Positions 1-5,589 of a stretch of 7,857 nucleotides of DNA are shown here, piece after piece. The position numbers and the translations under genes were made by a program. This DNA is from Planctomycetaceae bacterium UBA4732 (GTDB taxonomy: Bacteria > Planctomycetota > Planctomycetia > Gemmatales > Gemmataceae). The stretch lies in contig DHJA01000030.1 in the NCBI GenBank assembly GCA_002404095.1, forward strand, positions 42,798 through 50,654, in the 5' to 3' direction. Below the pieces are notes generated by a model. That model ran no database searches, was not told the DNA's origin, and was given only the letters and a program-made list of their open reading frames with translations. The first letter of the stretch is position 1; every line of letters starts with the position of its first letter.

Positions 1-17
1 TCGGGTCGCGGCTAAAC
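1..17. repeat. Partial copy of an interspersed repeat, cut by window start
   Basis: Bases 1-17 match the reverse complement of bases 7817-7833 at 15 of 17 positions; the core GTCGCGGCTAA (5-15) is identical in both. The right-hand copy runs on into a short palindrome, so this copy probably also continues beyond the left edge. It lies just after the stop codon of the FecR/HEAT protein gene, in non-coding sequence. That it is a dispersed repeat family is an inference from two copies in one window. Confidence 0.45.
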
Positions 18-29
18 GGCGCCCCTTAC

Positions 30-1409
30 TTACGGCTTCCGTTCATCTCCCGTCGCCTTCGTCTTCTTTTCCTTCGGCAATTCGCCGCTTGGGACCAATT
101 CCAACCACGCCTTGACCGCTTTCTCGCGCTCCTCCTCCGTCGCGGCTGGGTCATAAGGGATGTCCCGGCCGACGGGCGCCAACCGATAAAGGTGCCAGCG
201 CGCCAACTGCCGTACCGCCAGTTTCGGGTGTTGCAGCAGACGGATGAGCGCTTCATACGTCGTCGGCGCGTCGGCGTCGAACGGACTGTGCAGCAAATCC
301 AACACCGCGTCGGCTTGGCGATCCGTATAGCCGAGACGGTCCTGTAATAAACGGTGAAGTTGCTGATCTCGGCCCACTTCCGCGCCGATCCACATTCGCA
401 GCGCCAGCACGGCCGCGTCGCGCACGTCTGCCGAACCCGGGTCGGCCAACGCCTCGGCCACGCGCGGCAAATCGTCCAGGGCGTTCCATCCCAACACGGC
501 GAACTCGCGCATTTGCGCGGCCCGCGATTTGTCTTTTTCCGTCGCGGCCGCGTTGAACAATGCCGTCATCGTTTCCTCCGGCGAGCCGGTTTTCTTCAGC
601 GTGGCCTTATAGGTCCGGACGACTTCGTCCACCGCCTTGCCCTCGGCCGGCACCAGCACGTTCGGATCGGCCCACGCCGGCAACGCCCTCAGCCTTTGCG
701 GGCCGCTCGCCTCCCCGGCCACGCTGTCCCACGTCATCAGCGCCGGCCCCGGTGGGGCCGACAGCTCATACGAATGGGTGTCCGTCGTCAACTGCGCTTG
801 CCCTTTGAGCATCAGCAAAACGAGGACTTTCGTCGGCTCTTCGCCGGGCCGCGGCTCCTTGGCGAAGCGAACGCCGCGCGGCCATCGGCCGTATATTTCC
901 AGGCCGACGCGCGTGCCCGGTTCGGCCAGCGTCAGCTGCCAGGCGAACCCCGGCAGACGCACCCAGATGCGGGCCGGCCCCTTTTCCTTGGTGTTGGTCA
1001 ACAGCACCCGGCCTTCGCGCAGCGTGAAATCGAGGTCGTAGGCCCGGCCGTCGTGGAGCATGACCTCCGATGCGAGGACGGGCGACGGCGAAAGTTGCGG
1101 CCAACCTCCAAACAACGTTAGGCTCACGCCCGGCGGTTCCGTCTCCACGACCGCTTGAACTCCGGGCAGCGCCAGCAATACGTCGCGGCTGGAAACCATG
1201 ACGGTTTTCGCCACCGGCTTCCAATCCTTGCCGCTCGACTCGCGCGACAGCAGTGTGCCGTCCGGCGACGTACATTTCGCCACGACCGCGCGCGGTTCCG
1301 GCCCGGCGGCCACGGCCTCCGCGGCGCGCGTGAGGCCGCCTGACATAAGCACCGCTAATAACACGACCACCCAGGAGGGGCTGCCGAGAGAAGGGCTGGG
1401 AAGATTCAT
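30..1409 (-). CDS. Secreted FecR-like and HEAT-like repeat protein, function unknown
   Basis: This gene encodes 459 residues from the ATG at 1409. Residues about 13-26 form a hydrophobic stretch (WVVVLLAVLMSGGL) followed by TRAAEA, which reads as a Sec signal peptide with cleavage near residue 32, so the product is probably exported. Residues about 66-180 are beta-rich and resemble a FecR-type domain (VMVSSRDVLLALPG, then GRVLLTN, then EPGTRVGLEIYGRW). Residues about 260-412 are helical, with two HEAT-like units at 315-342 (DPGSADVRDAAVLALR) and 385-412 (HPKLAVRQLARWHLYRL). The tail, YDPAATEEEREKAVKAWLEL then LPKEKK, is a pattern I associate with planctomycetal proteins. No catalytic motif is visible, so a binding or scaffold role is likelier than an enzyme. 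The start is uncertain: the n-region from ATG 1409 lacks a positive charge, and an in-frame TTG at 1454 would add 15 residues containing two arginines. No good Shine-Dalgarno precedes either start. It is the last of the four collinear genes, 134 bases after the sulfite oxidase stop. Confidence 0.8.
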   Translation of the reverse strand: MNLPSPSLGSPSWVVVLLAVLMSGGLTRAAEAVAAGPEPRAVVAKCTSPDGTLLSRESSGKDWKPVAKTVMVSSRDVLLALPGVQAVVETEPPGVSLTLFGGWPQLSPSPVLASEVMLHDGRAYDLDFTLREGRVLLTNTKEKGPARIWVRLPGFAWQLTLAEPGTRVGLEIYGRWPRGVRFAKEPRPGEEPTKVLVLLMLKGQAQLTTDTHSYELSAPPGPALMTWDSVAGEASGPQRLRALPAWADPNVLVPAEGKAVDEVVRTYKATLKKTGSPEETMTALFNAAATEKDKSRAAQMREFAVLGWNALDDLPRVAEALADPGSADVRDAAVLALRMWIGAEVGRDQQLHRLLQDRLGYTDRQADAVLDLLHSPFDADAPTTYEALIRLLQHPKLAVRQLARWHLYRLAPVGRDIPYDPAATEEEREKAVKAWLELVPSGELPKEKKTKATGDERKP

Positions 1410-1460
1410 GGGAGTAATGCTCAAGGGGTGAAGGAAACTACGGTAGTATCTCAAGTTGTC

Positions 1461-1496
1461 CCATAGGACCTATAAGACTTATAGGACCCATGAGAC
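1461..1496. repeat. Tandem array of four 9-bp units
   Basis: Four consecutive 9-mers in exact phase occupy 1461-1469 CCATAGGAC, 1470-1478 CTATAAGAC, 1479-1487 TTATAGGAC and 1488-1496 CCATGAGAC. On the minus strand the consensus is GTCYTATRR. A degenerate fifth unit, CGCTGAGAC, sits at 1498-1506 after one extra base. The units also make an internal palindrome, with CCTATAAG at 1469-1476 facing CTTATAGG at 1478-1485. The array lies between the sulfite oxidase stop and the FecR/HEAT gene start, so it would be in the leader of that gene. Function is unknown; it could be a protein-binding array, a small RNA hairpin or a slippage-prone microsatellite. Confidence 0.7.
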
Positions 1497-1543
1497 ACGC
1501 TGAGACGCTACTGAAACTACGCCCGCCGCTCGCCATTGGTTTA

Positions 1544-2728
1544 CTACCTCAAGGCTCTCACGACTACTTCGTTTGGATGGACGTGGCTTATCCGGTAGCT
1601 CCGGCGGTCGGCGTCGCGCTCCATCGGCTGAATGCGGCCGCGCTTGTCGGTCGCGCGGGCCATCAGCGCGCGCTTGCCGTCGGCCGGCGTCTTCCAGTTG
1701 AATTCCCACAGCCGCCATGCCATCGGCGCCCCCTCGCCAAGGAGCTTCGCTTCCGCCCATGTCCCGCCGCCGTCGGTGCTGACCTCGACCTTCGCCGGCT
1801 CCGACTCGCCCGCCCAGGCCGCCCCATGCACCCGAACCGTGGCGTTCGCCGGCACGGTCGCGCCGGCCTCGGGCTGAGCAATCGACGCCTTGACGTCCAT
1901 TTCCGTGATCGCCTTCAGCGTCGGCAGACCGTAGCGCCGCTCCCAAAAGGCGTATTCAATCCCCTGAAAGAACCCGTCAAAAGGCCGATCCGCCACAATG
2001 ATCCGCGTCAGCCATTTGACCGACGCCATGCCGTACCATCCGCCCACGATGGCCCGCAGCGGGAAGCCGTGCGCCTCCGGCAGCACGGCCCCGTTCATCT
2101 TGTAAGCCAGTAGCACTTCGGGCTTTTGTGCCTTGGCCAACGGCAGACTCCGCGCGAACGGAATGGCGCCTGCCGGCTTCGCGTCGTTTTTCGGCTCTCC
2201 TTTGTCCGGCCCTTCCAACACCACTTCCATCGCCTCAGTGCGGAGGCCGGCTTTCTCTAGCACCTTCGACAACGGCACGCCGGTCCATTCGGCCGTGCTG
2301 ACGGCTCCCAACTCCCACTGCACGCCCTTCGCCTTAGGCGTCAGGAAGGCCCGGCCGTTGCCAGCGCACTCCAGCGTCACCGTTCTTGTCACCGAGGGAA
2401 GGTCGAGCAGCTGGTCGTAGGTCAGCTCAAGAGGCCGTTCCACCGCGCCGATTACCTTGAGACGCCAGTCCGCCTTATCGAGGCGAGGCTGAGGAAAGTG
2501 ATTGCGGACATAAAATAGTTGATTGGGCGTAATAGACTTATCCAGCGCCGCGAAGGGGAATTCCAGGTTGTCGGGGTTTAATTCGCGCGGGATAAGTTTC
2601 GCGGAGTGCGCGTCGTCGGCCGCGAACAGCGCGGCGCCGCCAGACCAGAAGAACGGTAAGGCCGCCGCGGCCGCTCCACGTAGGAAGTCGCGCCGGTCCA
2701 CGCTCGCGTTGATCCGCCGGGTAGGCAT
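1544..2728 (-). CDS. Tat-exported sulfite oxidase family molybdopterin oxidoreductase
   Basis: The 394-residue product belongs to the sulfite oxidase family, whose type reaction oxidises sulfite to sulfate at a molybdenum-pterin centre and passes two electrons to a cytochrome or similar acceptor. Residues 11-18 (DRRDFLRG) plus the following Ala-rich stretch form a twin-arginine signal, so the folded cofactor-loaded enzyme should act outside the cytoplasmic membrane. The molybdopterin domain spans about 50-245: YVRNHFP (73-79), TLECAGNGR (118-126) with Cys121 as the expected Mo ligand, WELGAVSTAEWTGVPL (138-153), and HGFPLR followed by GWYGMASVKWL (220-240). The Mo-co dimerisation domain spans about 275-390, including VEVSTDGGGTW. 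There is no cytochrome b5 domain, so this is the bacterial or plant-like form. Length is typical. The ATG at 2728 has a clear Shine-Dalgarno. No cytochrome c partner gene is visible. The substrate could be another sulfur or nitrogen oxyanion, and a SoxC-type role cannot be excluded from motifs alone. Confidence 0.93.
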   Translation of the reverse strand: MPTRRINASVDRRDFLRGAAAAALPFFWSGGAALFAADDAHSAKLIPRELNPDNLEFPFAALDKSITPNQLFYVRNHFPQPRLDKADWRLKVIGAVERPLELTYDQLLDLPSVTRTVTLECAGNGRAFLTPKAKGVQWELGAVSTAEWTGVPLSKVLEKAGLRTEAMEVVLEGPDKGEPKNDAKPAGAIPFARSLPLAKAQKPEVLLAYKMNGAVLPEAHGFPLRAIVGGWYGMASVKWLTRIIVADRPFDGFFQGIEYAFWERRYGLPTLKAITEMDVKASIAQPEAGATVPANATVRVHGAAWAGESEPAKVEVSTDGGGTWAEAKLLGEGAPMAWRLWEFNWKTPADGKRALMARATDKRGRIQPMERDADRRSYRISHVHPNEVVVRALR

Positions 2729-2734
2729 GCCTTT

Positions 2735-2738
2735 CTCC
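2735..2738 (-). promoter_or_regulatory. Shine-Dalgarno of the sulfite oxidase gene
   Basis: The minus strand reads GGAGAAAGGC immediately before ATG 2728, giving GGAG with a six-base spacer. It supports this start. The 40-bp inverted-repeat arm ends at 2742, only three bases upstream, so an RNA fold of that element would abut the ribosome binding site. Confidence 0.7.
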
Positions 2739-2741
2739 AGT

Positions 2742-2885
2742 GTACCCCGGGTTCATGAGTACATTCACCCGGGGCTTTATTGCGGTCGTCCTCCGGACTC
2801 CGGCCGCCGACACGATCTTGTCTTAGAGCCCCTTCGGGCGACGGGAATAAAGCCCCGGGTGAATGTACTCATGAACCCGGGGTAC
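2742..2885. repeat. 144-bp element with perfect 40-bp inverted arms
   Basis: Bases 2742-2781 are the exact reverse complement of 2846-2885, separated by a 64-base spacer. Pairing resumes after a three-base interruption: 2785-2791 against 2836-2842 gives six Watson-Crick pairs and one G-T pair. Each arm is itself a palindrome, with CCCCGGGT and ACCCGGGG at 2745-2752/2767-2774 and 2853-2860/2875-2882. No open reading frame of note and no clear target-site duplication are seen. It occupies most of the 182-base gap between the DUF4340 gene stop and the sulfite oxidase start. It resembles a MITE or paired REP-type element. It lacks a T-tract on the minus strand, so it is not a standard intrinsic terminator, although it could still block read-through or shield transcript ends. 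Confidence 0.85.
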
Positions 2886-2910
2886 GAGTCGTCCCATTCG
2901 GGATGCCCCG

Positions 2911-5484
2911 CTACGGTTTAATAAAATAAGCCGGTTTACTCATCGGCCCCTCGAAGAGTTCCTTGGCGACCTCGAAGAGTTCGTCGGGAATGCCGGCGTA
3001 ATAACCCTTGTCGTTGCCAAGGGCCGCCTTGTCTCCCGTCAGGTTGACGACCTTCAATTGCGACGCCTTTTCCTGCCCTTCCACTGTCATATCAATCGTA
3101 AGAGCGGCCTTGTCCTCGTCCTTATCGAACGCCGTCTTGATCTTGGCGTCCTGCCCGACAAAGCGCTTCGCCTGCAAGTGCGCCAAGCCTTCGACGAGGA
3201 TGCGGACTTTGTCCTGATCGACCGCGATGCTGTTTGGGGCCGGCGTTTTCACGACCCACTTGCCTTCGGCGTTCCGCTCGAAGTCCCACGTCGTTGGCAT
3301 TCCGGTCACGTTGACCCATCCGGTCAACTTCAGCGCCTTGACCTTGGACGCATCGGCGACGGCGAATATCGTTAAGTCGCGCAGGTCTTTTTGCAGAGCA
3401 TCCAGACGGGTTTTGTCCACTACGAAGATCATCGGCCGTTGGCTTTGGCGGGCGTACTCGCCGCCGCCGGCCGCGTCCTTGCCGAAATCGTAGCTGTACG
3501 AAGTCTTATCCGCCTTGGTGACAACGGCCTTGAGCGCCGGCGTCTTCAGGCCGTATTCCTTGTCAAGTTCGTCGTCTTTCGGCGTTTCAGCGACTAACCG
3601 TGTGGCGCGCAGGCCGTGCAGCTCGGCCAGAATCTGTTCAACGGCCGGCTTGGAAACCTTACGGCCGGCCATGTCCTTCGGCTCCGCGAACGTCCACGGC
3701 GTATCGGCCTTGGCGTCCGCGCGGACAATTATGGTATGAACGCCGCCGCGGTCGAGCGCCAATTGCACCACGTCCTTGTCCGGCAACTCAAATTTCCCGT
3801 TGAAACTCGGCAATTCCTTGTCTTCGTAGGCCAGCGGCCCGGCCTTTGCTTCGTCTAGCAACAGGTCCGGCGTCTTAACGAGAGCCGTCTCATCCCAGCC
3901 CTTGTGGTACGCTTGGCGCTTGATTATGACGTCCTTGCCTTCGATGGCGCCGAACGTCAGCCGCGACGCCGGCTTGTCCGCCTTGTCCTTAGCCAACACT
4001 AACCGCGCCTTTGTCTCGGCTTTCTTATCCGCCTCTTTCGGGTCTTTCTTGTCGTCTTTTTTCTCATCTTGCTTTTCAACGCCGTCCACCCAAATCGACA
4101 CGACGGCGGAAGGCTTGTCCAGTCCCAGCTTGGTTTGATCGGCCTTGGGGTCGAGGAACGACCCGACGGGCGTCTTCTGCACCAGTTGGTTGACGAAGCG
4201 CTGCACGGGATCGCCGTTGGGATCACGATTTGGGTCTTTGCTCAGGGGAATCTCGGCGCCGTCGCGGTAGAGACGCCAGGGCGCATCGCCGGTTTCGCGG
4301 CGGAACTCCAGCTTGCCGAAGGCATTGACCACATCGACGGCCAGCGGCTTCTCGGACGGCCCCAGAGCCGCCAGGCTGTGATTGCGCAGCTTCGCCGGGT
4401 CTTTGAACAACGCCGCGATCTCGTCCGGGCCTTTCGGCGAAACTTCGACGACGGTATTGCCGTTTTCGCCCTTGAGGGCCGCGTAGTATTTCGGGTCGGC
4501 CGCTTTGTCGTCCACCTTCTTGCCGACGCCGACAAGCAGAGTAATCGGCGACGTTTTTGTCTGCGGCGTGCCGTTTTCATCCTTGATCGAGTCGATGCGG
4601 TCCACCTCAATCGTCAGCACGTCCGACTTCGCGGGGTCAAGGTTGTACTTGGCCATATCCTTGGCGTCCTCTTCCACAAAGCCGCCCTTACCGACGGAAT
4701 CGACTTTTATGTCCGACAATTCCTTGAGCAAACCCTCCACGCCAGTCGGCGGCACGCTGCTCGCTTCGCCCTGCTCCGCTGAGCCGTCGTAGCCCTCGGC
4801 GTCTTTGTACTCCCACAAACCTTCGCCCTTCTTGATGAGGACGAGCGCCCCCTTTGGCGCCTCCTTTTTATCCACTTTGCTCAGGGTTAGCTTGACGTGC
4901 TGGTAATCCGCAGGACTCGCCGCCAGTAAATACGGGTCGCGGAAATCGTCCAGCTTTTTGAAGACGGAATCGATCGCGCTGCGGGGCACGGCCATCACCG
5001 CCGACTTATCCGAGGAAGTCACATAAGCGACGCCGGCGCCGAACGCTCCCTGACCGCCGACGTTGATTTTCAGCTCTTTGCCGTCCTTGGTTTTGAGAGT
5101 GACAACTTCGGCCGGCGGGTCTAGTTCCGCGGCCTTGCGATCAGCCGGGATTGCGGCCTTAGCGTCGGCTTCGGCGTCGAGGACTTGACGCACCAGCCCT
5201 TCGACGACCGAAGTGTTAGCGCGGAAGGGACGCGGCGCGGTGATCGCCCAGTGGTTGGAGTCCGCGTCGCGCTCGAAGACAATGGTTTGCGCATCGGGCC
5301 GCGCGCGTTCGATCTCCACGCGCGTCACGGCGTCGGATGTAACGGCGCTCTTGTCGTGGGCGCTGGGAAGGACGTACCGGCTGGTATCGACGTAAGGAGT
5401 CGGCTCGATCAGCAAGACCAGGCCCACCAGGGCCAGGATGCCCACTAAGATGCCGAACAGTATGTAAGTCGTTTTGTAATTCAT
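2911..5484 (-). CDS. Membrane-anchored DUF4340 protein with five tandem modules
   Basis: From ATG 5484 the product is 857 residues. Residues 6-26 (TYILFGILVGILALVGLVLLI) form one N-terminal membrane anchor and the remainder should be extracytoplasmic. I read five successive DUF4340-type modules at about 53-190, 195-370, 381-555, 571-710 and 713-855. They share a W-x-x-x-x-P-type strand, a helix ending in LxxLxA-like spacing, then an L-D-x-P-type motif: ELDPPAEVVTL (120-130), YNLDPAKSDVL (280-290), LGLDKPSAVVSI (453-464), YGLKTPALKAVV (644-655) and a diverged FDKDEDKAALTI (786-797). A Lys/Asp/Glu-rich insertion lies at about 469-505. DUF4340 genes commonly follow GldG-like genes, as here, implying a shared but unknown extracytoplasmic role. 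A GTG at 5517 would lengthen the protein by 11 residues but lies inside the upstream hairpin; ATG 5484 has AAAAGG ten bases upstream and places the membrane segment near the N-terminus. Confidence 0.88.
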   Translation of the reverse strand: MNYKTTYILFGILVGILALVGLVLLIEPTPYVDTSRYVLPSAHDKSAVTSDAVTRVEIERARPDAQTIVFERDADSNHWAITAPRPFRANTSVVEGLVRQVLDAEADAKAAIPADRKAAELDPPAEVVTLKTKDGKELKINVGGQGAFGAGVAYVTSSDKSAVMAVPRSAIDSVFKKLDDFRDPYLLAASPADYQHVKLTLSKVDKKEAPKGALVLIKKGEGLWEYKDAEGYDGSAEQGEASSVPPTGVEGLLKELSDIKVDSVGKGGFVEEDAKDMAKYNLDPAKSDVLTIEVDRIDSIKDENGTPQTKTSPITLLVGVGKKVDDKAADPKYYAALKGENGNTVVEVSPKGPDEIAALFKDPAKLRNHSLAALGPSEKPLAVDVVNAFGKLEFRRETGDAPWRLYRDGAEIPLSKDPNRDPNGDPVQRFVNQLVQKTPVGSFLDPKADQTKLGLDKPSAVVSIWVDGVEKQDEKKDDKKDPKEADKKAETKARLVLAKDKADKPASRLTFGAIEGKDVIIKRQAYHKGWDETALVKTPDLLLDEAKAGPLAYEDKELPSFNGKFELPDKDVVQLALDRGGVHTIIVRADAKADTPWTFAEPKDMAGRKVSKPAVEQILAELHGLRATRLVAETPKDDELDKEYGLKTPALKAVVTKADKTSYSYDFGKDAAGGGEYARQSQRPMIFVVDKTRLDALQKDLRDLTIFAVADASKVKALKLTGWVNVTGMPTTWDFERNAEGKWVVKTPAPNSIAVDQDKVRILVEGLAHLQAKRFVGQDAKIKTAFDKDEDKAALTIDMTVEGQEKASQLKVVNLTGDKAALGNDKGYYAGIPDELFEVAKELFEGPMSKPAYFIKP

Positions 5485-5494
5485 CGCGTATTGG

Positions 5495-5500
5495 CCTTTT
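5495..5500 (-). promoter_or_regulatory. Likely ribosome binding site deciding the DUF4340 gene start
   Basis: The minus strand reads AAAAGG ten bases before ATG 5484. It is a modest match, but it favours this start over the in-frame GTG at 5517, which overlaps the base of the neighbouring hairpin. Confidence 0.4.
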
Positions 5501-5515
5501 CGACAAAGCAAAATC

Positions 5516-5576
5516 ACAAGCCCCGAGCGCGAGCGAGGGGTTTCGTCAAAACCCCTCGCTTGCGCTCGGGGCTTGT
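5516..5576. repeat. 28-bp hairpin between the GldG-like and DUF4340 genes
   Basis: Left arm 5516-5543 pairs with right arm 5549-5576 at 27 of 28 positions; the exception is a G-T pair (5531/5561). The loop is five bases (5544-5548). The outer sequence is ACAAGCCCCGAGCGC and the inner end is GAGGGGTTT. On the minus strand the stem is followed by GATTTTGCTTTGTC, which is T-rich but interrupted, so it could act as a partial terminator, an RNA-processing or stabilising stem, or be a REP-like dispersed palindrome. Its place inside an apparently co-transcribed pair suggests it may set unequal expression of the two genes; this is inferred. Confidence 0.8.
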
Positions 5577-5589
5577 AAGAAATCGCTTC

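Noticed and set aside
354..1121. Plus-strand open frame of 255 codons
   Set aside because: It lies wholly opposite the FecR/HEAT gene, is rich in Arg/His/Gln as expected of an antisense frame in GC-rich DNA, and shows no domain.
1461..1506. CRISPR array
   Set aside because: Units are only 9 bp and contiguous, with no spacers and no cas genes.
1490..2113. Plus-strand open frame of 207 codons opposite the sulfite oxidase gene
   Set aside because: The minus-strand gene has clear family motifs; the plus frame is Arg/Pro-rich low-information sequence.
2742..2885. Standard intrinsic terminator of the DUF4340 gene
   Set aside because: The stem is far longer than usual, the loop is 64 bases, and no T-tract follows on the minus strand; it runs straight into the Shine-Dalgarno.
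4069..4782. Plus-strand open frame of 237 codons opposite the DUF4340 gene
   Set aside because: It is a shadow of the repeated minus-strand protein, with no motif and no independent ribosome binding site that I could see.
5485..5517. Extension of the DUF4340 gene to the GTG at 5517
   Set aside because: The added 11 residues begin within the hairpin, displace the membrane segment from the N-terminus, and the ATG at 5484 has a better placed AAAAGG.
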